From a bacterium (Candidatus Blackallbacteria) CG13_big_fil_rev_8_21_14_2_50_49_14 (GTDB lineage: Bacteria; Cyanobacteriota; Sericytochromatia; UBA7694), in contig PFGG01000016.1 in assembly GCA_002783405.1 (NCBI GenBank), positions 1-52,332 on the forward strand: DNA of 52,332 nt, in the 5' to 3' direction. Position 1 is the stretch's first letter, and each line of letters opens with the position of its first letter. Both the position numbers and the translations under genes were made by a program. Positions 33,500-42,037 of this stretch are shown piece by piece. Under the pieces are notes generated by a model. It did no database searches and was not told where the DNA came from. It was given only the letters and a program-made list of their open reading frames with translations.

Positions 33500-34486
33500 A
33501 TGACGCACCCCCCTTTTATGGCCCCCGTCTGGCTCAAAACAGGACACTTACAGACTGCCTATTCTGGGATTTTTTGGCAACCCCGGCCTTTGCCTGCGGA
33601 TACTGTTCACGATATCGTGGTAGCAGAAGCCGTTAAACTCAGATGTCTTTTAAACCGCGCAAACCCCACTCCCAAAACAAAACTCTGCATTCTCGTGCAT
33701 GGACTTGAAAGCAGCGCAGAAGCTTCCTATATGGTTTCAGCTGCCCGAAAAGGGCTCAAAAGAGGCTGGGATATACTGCGTGTCAACCTGAGAGGGTGTG
33801 GCGGCACAACCCATTTAAGTTCAACAGCCTATCATGCGGGATTATCACAGGACGTGTGGAAAGTTGCAGTTTTCGCCTATCAAAGCTTGGGATATTCAGA
33901 AATCGTTCTGGCAGGATTTTCATTGGGAGGCCACCAGGTTTTAAAATTGGCCTCAGAGCTTGAGCATCCTCCCGAATGGTTAAAAGGAATCTGCGCCATC
34001 AGTCCCCCCTTGGATTTAGCCGAGACCTCTCGCAATCTGATGCGCCTGGAAAACAGAGGCTACGAACGTTATTTCTTTCAACAAATGCTCAAAACCTTTC
34101 GTTGGAGGCGCAGACTCTGGCCTGAATCGACCCCAGAAATCGCATGGAGTCGGTTAAAAAACCTCAAGGATATCGACAACCATCTCACAGCCCCTGCATT
34201 TGGTTTTCTGAATGGGGAGGATTATTATCGCAAAATGTCAGTCGGCCCACACCTTAATAAAATCAAGATTGCGACTCAAATTGTCATGGCCCAGGATGAT
34301 CCGATTATCCCCTTCACCTGCCACGCCAAAGCCATGAAATTGCACGCCCAAATTAAATGGCTGATCAGCCCAGGGGGTGGGCATGTGGGCTTTATCAACC
34401 GTGAATTTCCTGAATTTCCTGAGGATATTTACTGGGCAGAAAACAGACTCTTTGATTTTGCTGAGGCTTTGGCAGATTCAATTTGA
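33500..34486 (+). CDS. YheT-family alpha/beta hydrolase
   Basis: About 328 residues from the ATG at 33500. GGAAG lies seven bases upstream, and the frame opens with a TTG two codons earlier. The N-terminus LKTGHLQTAY matches the YheT/UPF0017 group signature (HLQT). The catalytic triad is visible: Ser in GFSLGG, Asp in AQDDPIIPF and His in GGGHVGF. The oxyanion region is VHGLESS. Members are carboxylesterase-like with broad or unknown substrates. It is cytoplasmic and lacks a signal peptide. The SDR gene follows 66 bases on in the same direction. Confidence 0.93.
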   Translation: MTHPPFMAPVWLKTGHLQTAYSGIFWQPRPLPADTVHDIVVAEAVKLRCLLNRANPTPKTKLCILVHGLESSAEASYMVSAARKGLKRGWDILRVNLRGCGGTTHLSSTAYHAGLSQDVWKVAVFAYQSLGYSEIVLAGFSLGGHQVLKLASELEHPPEWLKGICAISPPLDLAETSRNLMRLENRGYERYFFQQMLKTFRWRRRLWPESTPEIAWSRLKNLKDIDNHLTAPAFGFLNGEDYYRKMSVGPHLNKIKIATQIVMAQDDPIIPFTCHAKAMKLHAQIKWLISPGGGHVGFINREFPEFPEDIYWAENRLFDFAEALADSI

Positions 34487-34552
34487 AATTGACCTTTGCT
34501 AAAAAATCGGGTATCTATGTGAAGACAGGATCAGAAAGTAGGCAGAAAGATC

Positions 34553-35311
34553 ATGAAGAACCCTCAAAAACTCGCCTTGATCACCGGAGCTGGCAGAGGT
34601 ATAGGCAAAGCCATTGCCAAAACTTTGGCAACAGATGGATTTCATGTGGTATTGCTCAGCCGTACAGAAACTGAACTCAAACAGGTTTGCAGCGAAATTG
34701 AAGCCCAGGGGGGAAGGGCCTCTTATCAGGTGTTTGATCTGCTGCAAAAAGCCAATTACCCAAACCTGCTTGAGAAAATCAGGCAGCAAACGGGAACACC
34801 CGATGTCTTGGTTCACAACGCGGCCCCCAGTCACCGCCCCGTCAAACTGACACGTATGAGCCAGGAAGAATGGGAAAACACCCTGATGGTGGATCTGGAA
34901 GCCTATGCGCTCTTGGCCAAGGCCCTCTTGGAGCCCATGATAGAGTCTGGCTGGGGACGCCTGATTGCGATTGGCTCAGTTTCGGGCGTGGTCGGCGCAG
35001 GCTCCTATCCCGCCTATTGTGCAGCCAAAGCTGGCTTGGATGGGCTAACCAAAAACCTCGCGATTGATTATTCCCGCTATGGGATTACGGTGAATCTGAT
35101 CAGTCCTGGCTTTATAGAAACTGAACGCTTTCAAAAAGCGGCACCAGCTGAATTGCTTGAGAAATTCAGACAAGCCACAGCCTCAAAACGCCTCGGAAAA
35201 CCTGAAGATATCGCCCATGCTGTCAGCTTTCTGGCCTCTGACAAAGCCAGTTATATCACCGGAACCAATCTGATGGTCTGTGGAGGTCTCAACCTTGGAA
35301 ATTTGTGGTAA
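34553..35311 (+). CDS. Short-chain dehydrogenase/reductase (SDR)
   Basis: A 252-residue classical SDR of normal length. The cofactor site is ITGAGRGIGKA, and the NAxP-type strand motif is HNAAPSH. The catalytic residues are Ser in AIGSVSGVV and Tyr/Lys in YPAYCAAKAGL, and the C-terminal segment is ISPGFIETE. Together with the ASDKASYITGTNLMVCGGL ending, this is close to FabG-type ketoacyl reductases, but many SDRs share these features. It probably uses NADPH; the substrate is not determined. The ribosome-binding site (AGAAAG) is weak. Confidence 0.92.
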   Translation: MKNPQKLALITGAGRGIGKAIAKTLATDGFHVVLLSRTETELKQVCSEIEAQGGRASYQVFDLLQKANYPNLLEKIRQQTGTPDVLVHNAAPSHRPVKLTRMSQEEWENTLMVDLEAYALLAKALLEPMIESGWGRLIAIGSVSGVVGAGSYPAYCAAKAGLDGLTKNLAIDYSRYGITVNLISPGFIETERFQKAAPAELLEKFRQATASKRLGKPEDIAHAVSFLASDKASYITGTNLMVCGGLNLGNLW

Positions 35312-35393
35312 ATGATCGGATTGTGACCTATCCTCTCTCGCTGTGGGCTTGGCTTGAAGTAAAATAGGAAGACAACCCCCTACGAGGAAATCC

Positions 35394-36488
35394 ATGGATC
35401 AGATCACCCCTTTAAAAGAATGGCAATCAAACCCCGAATATCCCTTTGTCGTGGCAGGCCCCTGCAGCGCTGAAACTGAAGAACAGGTTTTAACTGCCGC
35501 CCGCGAATTGGCTCAAAACCGCAAAATCAGTGCTTTTCGTGCCGGAATCTGGAAACCCCGCACCCGCCCCAACGCCTTTGAAGGCGTGGGCTTACAGGGT
35601 CTGCCCTGGCTGAAAAAAGTCAAAGAAGAAACGGGTCTGCCCGTCAGCACCGAAGTGGCAAACGCCAAGCATACCGAACTCGCGCTCTTGGCCGGGGTTG
35701 ATATTCTCTGGGTGGGGGCGCGCACCACTGCCAACCCTTTTTCAGTTCAGGAAATTGCCGATGTACTCAAAGGCGTGGATATTCCAGTGATGGTAAAAAA
35801 TCCTGTCAATGCAGATTTGGCCCTCTGGATAGGCGCACTTGAGCGTCTTTCCAATGCGGGCATCAAAAAACTGGTGGCCATTCACCGTGGCTTCTCCAGC
35901 CATGAAAAATCTGTTTGGCGCAATCCTCCCATGTGGCGTCTGCCGATTGAACTCAAACGGCTTTACCCCCAATTGCCCATGATTTGCGATCCCAGCCATA
36001 TTACCGGCAAACGTGATTTGATCTACCGGGTCAGTCAAAAAGCGCTCGATCTCGGCATGGACGGCCTGATGGTTGAAACCCATCCTGATCCTGAAAACGC
36101 CTGGAGTGACGCGGATCAACAGGTGACCCCTGCACGCCTGGCCGAAATTCTGACGGAACTGGATTTGCGCATTGCCGAATTGCACAATCCCGGTTTTGAA
36201 CAGGACTTGGAGCAACTTCGCGCCCAAATTGATCGCATCGACAATGAAATGCTCGATGTTTTACACCACCGTATGCAAGTCGTTCACCAAATCGGCGATC
36301 TTAAAATTCGCAATGGTGTGACAGCCTTTCAAATTGGCCGCATGAATGAAATTATGCAGAAACGTACGAGTGCCGGTGAAAAATTAGGCTTGCGCTCCCC
36401 TTATATTGAAGAACTCTTTCGCACCATCCACGAAGAATCGATCAAAACCCAGACCGATATGATGCGTGAACACCACGGCTTGGATTGA
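35394..36488 (+). CDS. Bifunctional DAHP synthase / chorismate mutase
   Basis: A 364-residue fusion. Residues 1-265 are a type I-beta-like 3-deoxy-D-arabino-heptulosonate 7-phosphate synthase (VAGPCSAE, GIWKPRTRP, VGARTTANPF, VMVKNPVN, IHRGF, CDPSHITGKRD). It condenses PEP and erythrose 4-phosphate to start the shikimate route. Residues about 272-364 are an AroQ-type helical chorismate mutase (LRAQIDRIDNEMLDVLHHRM, with IGDLKIRNG), which turns chorismate into prephenate. Fusing the first enzyme to a branch-point enzyme allows feedback control by mutase ligands. GAGGAAA precedes the ATG. The stop overlaps the next ATG by one base, heading the Tyr/Phe cluster. Confidence 0.95.
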   Translation: MDQITPLKEWQSNPEYPFVVAGPCSAETEEQVLTAARELAQNRKISAFRAGIWKPRTRPNAFEGVGLQGLPWLKKVKEETGLPVSTEVANAKHTELALLAGVDILWVGARTTANPFSVQEIADVLKGVDIPVMVKNPVNADLALWIGALERLSNAGIKKLVAIHRGFSSHEKSVWRNPPMWRLPIELKRLYPQLPMICDPSHITGKRDLIYRVSQKALDLGMDGLMVETHPDPENAWSDADQQVTPARLAEILTELDLRIAELHNPGFEQDLEQLRAQIDRIDNEMLDVLHHRMQVVHQIGDLKIRNGVTAFQIGRMNEIMQKRTSAGEKLGLRSPYIEELFRTIHEESIKTQTDMMREHHGLD

Positions 36489-37216
36489 TGCATCTCGGAC
36501 TGATTGGATTTGGCCGCCTGGGCCGGTTGCTGACTCGCTATCTGGCCCAGGATTTCCATGTCCATGTCTATGATCTAAATCTGAATCCTGCGGAAGTAAG
36601 CGCGCTCGGAGCAACTCCCAGCACGCTTGAAGAAGCCTGTGCCCAGCCCATTGTTCTGCCTTTGGTGCCGATGTCGGCCTTTGAAAGTCTGATGCAACAA
36701 ATAGCAGGATTGCTGAAACCAGACAGCTTGATTGTGGATGCCTGTTCAGTCAAAACCCTGCCCGTAGAATGGATGTTAAAACATCTACCGGACTCAGTCT
36801 CGATTCTGGGAAGCCACCCCATGTTTGGCCCTGACAGTGCCGCTGAAACACTGTTTGGTGCAAAATTGGTACTTTGCCCTGTCAGAGTAGAACCCAAGCG
36901 CTATCAGGAAATTAAGCTTTATCTCGAAAAACATGGCATCAAACTGATTGAAACCACACCCGAAGAACATGACAAGCAAATCAGCAAGTCTCTGTTTCTT
37001 GCCCATTTTTTAGGCCGTACCCTCTTGGAATTTGGTGCCCACCCGCTTGAAATAGACACCAAAGGCTACCGTCGATTGATGAAAATCCTGCTCACGGTTG
37101 AGAATGATTCACTCCAGCTCTTTGAAGACATGTACCATTTTAATCCCTATGCTGCTGAAACCCGCCAGAAATTTATTCAGGCCATGGATCAGGTCGTAGA
37201 ACGGCTTGACACATGA
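36488..37216 (+). CDS. Prephenate/arogenate dehydrogenase (TyrA-type)
   Basis: About 242 residues. The nucleotide-binding GxGxxG is GFGRLG at residues 7-12. HPMFGPDSA marks the substrate side and fits TyrA-type dehydrogenases, which oxidatively decarboxylate prephenate to 4-hydroxyphenylpyruvate or arogenate to tyrosine. There is no fused mutase or ACT domain; the mutase is supplied by the gene before. The ATG at 36488 shares one base with the upstream stop. The sequence does not settle NAD or NADP preference, or prephenate versus arogenate use. Confidence 0.9.
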   Translation: MHLGLIGFGRLGRLLTRYLAQDFHVHVYDLNLNPAEVSALGATPSTLEEACAQPIVLPLVPMSAFESLMQQIAGLLKPDSLIVDACSVKTLPVEWMLKHLPDSVSILGSHPMFGPDSAAETLFGAKLVLCPVRVEPKRYQEIKLYLEKHGIKLIETTPEEHDKQISKSLFLAHFLGRTLLEFGAHPLEIDTKGYRRLMKILLTVENDSLQLFEDMYHFNPYAAETRQKFIQAMDQVVERLDT

Positions 37217-38046
37217 AAATTGCATTTCAAGGCGTGCGGGGCGCAAATTCTGAGGTGGGTATCCGCCAACATTTCGGTCAGAAAGTTGAGCCTGTGGGCT
37301 ATGCCTACAGTGAAGAAGTTTTTGAAGCTGTATTGAATGGGGAGTGTGCCCTGGGGTATGTGCCTGTTGAAAACAGCATTGCTGGCAATGTGGCCATCAA
37401 TATGGATCTGCTCTATCGCCAACCTGTTTCAATCATTGCTGAAGATTATGTGCCCATCCGACACTGTCTTCTGGCCATGCCGGGCGTAAAGCAGGAAGAA
37501 ATTCGCGAAGTGGTTTCACATCCTGTCGCCTTGGCCCAATGCCGCCCCTTTATTCAGCATCACCAACTCAAAGACACCCCCGATTTTGACACCGCAGGGG
37601 CTGCCATGCACGTTTCACAGCGCCAGGAACGCCAGGTCGCAGCGATTGCGCCTGAACTCTGCGCAGAAATCTACGGGCTTGAAATTCTCAACCGTTCGAT
37701 TCAGCAAGTCAAACTGAATATTACCCGCTTCGTGGTTTTTGCCCCGCCTTCACAGGTCTCGCATGATTTGAAGCAGGAGAAAACCAGTCTGGCCTTTACG
37801 GCACGCCACCAACCCGGTTCCCTGGTCACCTGCCTTGAGCAGTTTTCCCGACATGGTCTGAACCTGACCCGACTGGAATCTCGGCCGATTCCCGAAAACC
37901 CTTTCGCCTATATTTTTTTCGTCGATTTTCTCGGCGCCCCTGATCAGGAAGCTGTGCGAGACTGTTTGGCAGCCATGAGTCTAAGTGCACAATTTATAAA
38001 AATTCTGGGAGCCTATCCTCAAGCGGCCTCTCCCCCTGGGCTTTAG
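37213..38046 (+). CDS. pheA: Prephenate dehydratase with ACT domain
   Basis: A 277-residue enzyme converting prephenate to phenylpyruvate. The N-terminal catalytic domain shows FQGVRGANSE, VPVENSIAGNV, VSHPVALAQC, DTAGAAMHVS, AIAPELCAEIYGLEIL and the NITRF motif with the catalytic Thr. The ACT domain (about 193-275) has the Phe-binding ESRP motif and suggests allosteric inhibition by phenylalanine. No mutase is fused to it. The ATG overlaps the upstream stop by four bases. The gene completes a compact Phe/Tyr pathway operon. Confidence 0.96.
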   Translation: MKIAFQGVRGANSEVGIRQHFGQKVEPVGYAYSEEVFEAVLNGECALGYVPVENSIAGNVAINMDLLYRQPVSIIAEDYVPIRHCLLAMPGVKQEEIREVVSHPVALAQCRPFIQHHQLKDTPDFDTAGAAMHVSQRQERQVAAIAPELCAEIYGLEILNRSIQQVKLNITRFVVFAPPSQVSHDLKQEKTSLAFTARHQPGSLVTCLEQFSRHGLNLTRLESRPIPENPFAYIFFVDFLGAPDQEAVRDCLAAMSLSAQFIKILGAYPQAASPPGL

Positions 38047-38048
38047 CC

Positions 38049-38789
38049 ATGCCCCAAGGTGATCTGCTTTTTTTCAGCCGCGACGCGCTTGGCGAAATTC
38101 GTGTCTTTGATGATGGTGAAAAGCGCATGCTCTCGTTTGGAGCTGAAGATGAACAAAGTGTCTGTTTAAAAGCGGATCCCGCCTATTTGGTTTTTGAGTA
38201 TACCCAAGCCATGCTTTTGGGGCTGCTCTTTGACGAACCCCGAAAAATTCTCTGCCTGGGCTTGGGTTCTGGCAGCCTGATCAGGGCCCTGCAAAAGCAT
38301 TTGAAGGGGATAAAAATTACAGCCGTAGAGCTGCGACAGATCGTCATCGACAGTGCCCAGAATTTTTTTTACCTGCCCCAGAGCAAACGATTGCAAATTC
38401 ACTGTGCTGCAGCTGAAGATTTTCTCGAAGAGGATACGAACCGCTATGATCTGATCTTCAGTGACCTTTACCTCGCCCAGGGAGTCGCAGAAGTTCAACA
38501 GGAAAGAGCCTATCTGGAAGCCTGCAATGCCCGTCTCAAACAGGGGGGAGTGCTGGTACTGAATTTTTGGGGCGATGCACAATTGCGGGAATCGCTTCGG
38601 GAGCACAGCCAGGCCATTTTTCAAAGTGTCAGCTGGTGTTCTACCCGCGAGGGCAATGGGGTTGTTTTCGCTGCACAGTCGGGTCTGGATTTTCAATCCC
38701 CCCACTTACGTGCATCGGCACGTGAATGGTCTCGCAAACTGGGCTATCCACTTCACAATTACTTGCAAAGACTTGAAAGCATTAAATAG
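38049..38789 (+). CDS. Spermidine-synthase-like class I methyltransferase fold protein
   Basis: A 246-residue protein beginning two bases after the pheA stop. The Rossmann motif ILCLGLGSGSL (about 68-78) and the acidic strand ITAVELRQIVIDSAQNFF resemble spermidine synthase and its SpeE-like relatives, as does DLIFSDLYLAQG. The N-terminal beta-strand region is short. The residues that position putrescine are not clearly present, so it may not be an aminopropyltransferase. It may use S-adenosylmethionine or a derivative. Its place at the end of the aromatic amino-acid operon gives no clear hint. Confidence 0.8.
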   Translation: MPQGDLLFFSRDALGEIRVFDDGEKRMLSFGAEDEQSVCLKADPAYLVFEYTQAMLLGLLFDEPRKILCLGLGSGSLIRALQKHLKGIKITAVELRQIVIDSAQNFFYLPQSKRLQIHCAAAEDFLEEDTNRYDLIFSDLYLAQGVAEVQQERAYLEACNARLKQGGVLVLNFWGDAQLRESLREHSQAIFQSVSWCSTREGNGVVFAAQSGLDFQSPHLRASAREWSRKLGYPLHNYLQRLESIK

Positions 38790-38870
38790 CCCCTTTCAAT
38801 CCGGTTAGACTTGCGGGGAGTTCAGGTTCTGAATGCGTTTTCCACCCCAAATAAAAGGTAAAATTTTCGC

Positions 38871-40007
38871 TTAAAACTCTATTTTCCAACCGGGCAAGGA
38901 TTTTTGCAAGCGTGACGTCAAGCGAACTGCTTGATTTTGGGGGAAAGGTAAAAATAAATAGCCATTCATATATTCTTTGGCCTGTAGCATCGGCAGATTA
39001 TAAACAGGGCGCCCCAAGAATTGGCCTTCCTTTTTTTCAAGCGATTCTTCAAGATAAAATTCGGGGGGGTGTCTGAGCAGCCCCGAAACGCAACAGGCAG
39101 CAATGGCTGTTCCCATCAGAGAAAAATGAGAATTCGCTTGCGCAGCAAGATCTTCAAAATTTAGAACACGCTGATGCAAGGCCCTCAACTCTTGAATACA
39201 GGACTCAAGTCGCAAAACAGGTTCACGGATGAGTTCAGAAGCGCGGGTTTTCTCTGATTTACGACAGAGCAGGGTAATCTCTTTGGGTAAAAAATGTTCT
39301 AAATGAAGTACTTCAAAGCCCAGTTTTTCAAGCAAAAGTTTTAAACTGTGGGCCGTATAGTGAAAGAGATGATCGTAGATCACCAGATCAAAAAGGGTAT
39401 GGGTATAATCTGGAACCTGTATCAACAAGAGACTTTCAGAAGTCATGAGCGGCTTCAGTGCTTCAAGTACAGGCTCAGGAGCGACCAGATGTTCAAGCAC
39501 ATGAATTAAGCTGATCAGATCATAGTGTTCAGGAATTGAAGCCAAGGAACCATGAAAAAACTGCTCAGCGGGAATATGCCGCTCTCGCAGAGCAGAGGGG
39601 CGATTCAAAGGCTCAAAGCCAAACACTTGCCAGTGAGGCCTGAGGGCTTGAAGTTCCGCACTGAAAAATCCATGGTTGCAGCCAATATCCAAACTTTTGC
39701 CTGAATCAGGAAGAAGCCCTGACTGTTTAAGATAATGCAAAAGCAGTCGGGAACGGGGTTGTGGGCCTTCAAAATCTGGAGAGAACAAAGGTTGTTCCTG
39801 GCCTGAGAGTTCTTCATCCAGATCATAGTCCTGATAAAAATCATCGGGTATGCTCAGCTCAGACCAAACCAAACCACAGGCCCCACATTGCAATAGATTT
39901 TTCTCGGCCTGAAGCGGTCGACAGTCTGAACGCACCAAAGACTGAAAAGGCAAGTCAAAAATTTCGAGGTCTGTATGGACACAAACAGGGCAGGATCTAT
40001 TTAACAT
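38871..40007 (-). CDS. Class I SAM-dependent methyltransferase, sugar C-methyltransferase-like
   Basis: A 378-residue three-part protein. Residues 1-45 are a Cys4 zinc-ribbon-like module (CPVC...CGACGLVW). Residues about 75-230 are a class I methyltransferase core (SLDIGCNHGFFS, ISLIHVLEHL). Residues about 260-378 resemble the C-terminal domain of NDP-sugar C-methyltransferases (LMGTAIAACCVSGLL, FLGRPVYNLPML). The arrangement matches NDP-hexose C-methyltransferases, and the RmlD-like gene overlapping it by seven bases supports work on a nucleotide sugar or surface glycan. It could also methylate another carbon site. Confidence 0.8.
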   Translation of the reverse strand: MLNRSCPVCVHTDLEIFDLPFQSLVRSDCRPLQAEKNLLQCGACGLVWSELSIPDDFYQDYDLDEELSGQEQPLFSPDFEGPQPRSRLLLHYLKQSGLLPDSGKSLDIGCNHGFFSAELQALRPHWQVFGFEPLNRPSALRERHIPAEQFFHGSLASIPEHYDLISLIHVLEHLVAPEPVLEALKPLMTSESLLLIQVPDYTHTLFDLVIYDHLFHYTAHSLKLLLEKLGFEVLHLEHFLPKEITLLCRKSEKTRASELIREPVLRLESCIQELRALHQRVLNFEDLAAQANSHFSLMGTAIAACCVSGLLRHPPEFYLEESLEKKEGQFLGRPVYNLPMLQAKEYMNGYLFLPFPQNQAVRLTSRLQKSLPGWKIEF

Positions 40008-40873
40008 TTAACGCTTTTCCTCAATCGCTGAACAGCTTCAATCAAACTGAGAGGCTGCCATTCGGGCAAAAATTTCTGTAGTTTATGGGTCGCTAAACTG
40101 GTATTCAGAGGGCGATGAAATTTCTCGGCTAAATCGCTTAAGTGAATGGCTTCAATCAGCGTTTCTGAAAATTCAAAGACCTGCGCAATCGTCTTGCCCA
40201 GCGCATAGCGACTGATTGTCTCTCCTCCCCCGATATTCCAGAGTCCCCGCTGCTGCTTCGCCAAAAGCAGGGTGAGGGCAGAAATAAAATCTTCCCGCAG
40301 AATCGGATTAAAAAACTGATCCTGGGCCAGGCGCAACGTTTTTCCCTGCCGCAAAGCCGTGACCATTTCAGTCAAAAGCGTATGGGAACTGGGGTCTAAA
40401 TCAAAAACTTTGGTCAGCCGAAGCATCAGATATTGCCCAGGATACCGGCGCTCCATCACATTCTCCAGTTCAGCCTTATCGCGCCCGTAGACATTCAGGG
40501 GAGAGAGGGGAGACGTCTCTGAAAAGGGCGCGTTTTGACCATTAAAGACATAATCTGAACTGAAGAGAACGGGAATCACCCCCGCCTTGATCAAGCGTTC
40601 AGACAAGGCTAAAGGCCCTTGAAAATTGATCTGATGGGAGATTTCAGGCTGCACTTCACACTTTGAAATGACAGGATAGGCCGCACAAATCAATCCAAAG
40701 CGATAGGATTCAAGCGGCAAGGCATCGAGCCCATCAGGATTTAAGAGATTTAAATACCCAGGCTGATCGGGCTGCTGGTGTTGAGTGCCCATCACGCTTT
40801 CGCCCTGAGACTGAAAATGGGAAAGCAGTGCCTTGCCCAAATAGCCTTGCGCACCAAGGATCAAAAACGACAT
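40001..40873 (-). CDS. RmlD-like nucleotide-sugar reductase (extended SDR)
   Basis: A 290-residue extended SDR. It has the cofactor site LGAQGYLGKALL, the strand motif CAAYPVISKCE, catalytic SSDYVFNG and YGRDK (Tyr-x-x-x-Lys), and a C-terminal LRLTKVF/FNPILREDF region. It resembles dTDP-4-dehydrorhamnose reductase (RmlD), but no other rml genes are adjacent, so the sugar may differ. The following methyltransferase overlaps it by seven bases, and both probably act on the same nucleotide sugar, perhaps for O-antigen, capsule or glycan decoration. Confidence 0.85.
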   Translation of the reverse strand: MSFLILGAQGYLGKALLSHFQSQGESVMGTQHQQPDQPGYLNLLNPDGLDALPLESYRFGLICAAYPVISKCEVQPEISHQINFQGPLALSERLIKAGVIPVLFSSDYVFNGQNAPFSETSPLSPLNVYGRDKAELENVMERRYPGQYLMLRLTKVFDLDPSSHTLLTEMVTALRQGKTLRLAQDQFFNPILREDFISALTLLLAKQQRGLWNIGGGETISRYALGKTIAQVFEFSETLIEAIHLSDLAEKFHRPLNTSLATHKLQKFLPEWQPLSLIEAVQRLRKSVKC

Positions 40874-40982
40874 GAATTTTACACTTTCTGGGTATACTGT
40901 TGACGATCTGCATCATACCGGCAAGACTCTATTCTACCAAATTGTGAATCCAGCCAAACCTTTCGAGAATTATCATTAGATT

Positions 40983-41900
40983 TTACTTCCACAGCAATTT
41001 TCCTGGCCCTTGAAAAACAAGTATTTTTTTCGAGGCAGGCTTTTCTTTGAGCACAGCCAGAACGGCTGGCCTTTGTGCCAGGGGCACAAACTCAAGATCC
41101 AAAAGTACACAATCGATCTGGGGCAAACTCAGGTGATTGAGCAGGGCTTGCCGAAAAGCCTGAAAGATAAAGGGCTGATTGCGTGCTACGCCGATATGGT
41201 CGATAACGCTGCCTGCATTTGTTCCGCTTAAAAAAATAAAATCACCCCGCATGCCCGCTAAGACAGCGGCCAGCCCGCCGATTTGTGTTTCAATCGCAAC
41301 AGCCACCTCCACCTTGCGCGAACGCCCCGCTTGTACAATCAGATGGGCCAAACGTTTGTCAGGCAGTAAACGATCCTTTTGAAACTTGTATAATTCTTCC
41401 TTGAGATAATCTGCAAGGTTCTCTGAAGGCTCACCGGCTTCATTTTCCGACTCTGACTCTTGATCCAGATAGTCTTCAGCTTCCTCAGGAGCATCCATTT
41501 CGGGGGCCTCAAGTTCAGCCTCTTCTTCGGCTTCAGCACCCTCCTCAGTTTCTTCAAGTTCCTCGCTCTCATTGCTCGCTTCACTCTCTTCGGTAGCTTT
41601 GACTTCAGTGCTTTCTGCTACCTCTTCAGGCGCTGCATCCAAATGCTCAGGGTCTATCAAGGGGGCCTCCTGATCATTCAAAACCGGAGAGTCAGAAAGG
41701 GCCTGCTCGATATGGGCCTGCATTTCATCTTCAGCCATATGCACCCCACCCCCTGGCTTCGCCAGTTCAGTGGGCGAAAACTTGCGCTCAGCAGGAGCTG
41801 AAGTTTCGGGTTTACTTGGGGCCGCTGTGCGTTGTAGGGGAGCGCTGGGGCGAACGGGAGCCGCTTGAGAGAGATTACGAAAATTGATCGATCCAGTCAT
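40983..41900 (-). CDS. Hypothetical protein with long acidic linker
   Basis: About 305 residues from the ATG at 41900, which has AAAGGTG five bases upstream. The frame extends to 41942. Residues 1-50 are Pro/Ala/Ser-rich and probably disordered. Residues about 85-165 are an extreme Glu/Asp/Ser run (LEETEEGAEAEEEAELEAPE). Residues about 170-305 form a globular alpha/beta domain of unknown family (VEVAVAIETQIGGLAAVLAG; GDFIFLSGTNAGSVIDHIG). There is no signal peptide or membrane helix. It is divergent from the second TPR-family gene. Other disordered-N-terminus proteins in the window have a similar opening. Confidence 0.75.
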   Translation of the reverse strand: MTGSINFRNLSQAAPVRPSAPLQRTAAPSKPETSAPAERKFSPTELAKPGGGVHMAEDEMQAHIEQALSDSPVLNDQEAPLIDPEHLDAAPEEVAESTEVKATEESEASNESEELEETEEGAEAEEEAELEAPEMDAPEEAEDYLDQESESENEAGEPSENLADYLKEELYKFQKDRLLPDKRLAHLIVQAGRSRKVEVAVAIETQIGGLAAVLAGMRGDFIFLSGTNAGSVIDHIGVARNQPFIFQAFRQALLNHLSLPQIDCVLLDLEFVPLAQRPAVLAVLKEKPASKKILVFQGPGKLLWK

Positions 41901-41935
41901 AGACACCTTTCTGATCATGGCAGCGCAAATCGAGA

Positions 41936-41964
41936 TTGACAAAGCCCAGGAGTCCTGTTAAACA
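41936..41964 (+). promoter_or_regulatory. Promoter candidate for the 42038 gene
   Basis: A perfect TTGACA (41936-41941), 17 bases, then TAAACA (41959-41964), preceded by TGT as an extended -10. Transcription would start near 41971. The -10 itself is poor (3 of 6). Confidence 0.45.
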
Positions 41965-42037
41965 AACAGTAGCCTGGAAATAAATTCCTGTCGAAATCAT
42001 AACAGAGAGCTCAGTTGCGAACAACCAACCCCCGAAA

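Noticed and set aside
35742-36227. Open minus-strand frame of 161 codons
   Set aside because: It is opposite the DAHP synthase/chorismate mutase gene and matches no protein pattern.
41400-41650. Low-complexity tandem DNA repeat
   Set aside because: The skew comes from Glu/Asp/Ser codons in the acidic linker; there is no regular unit length at the DNA level.
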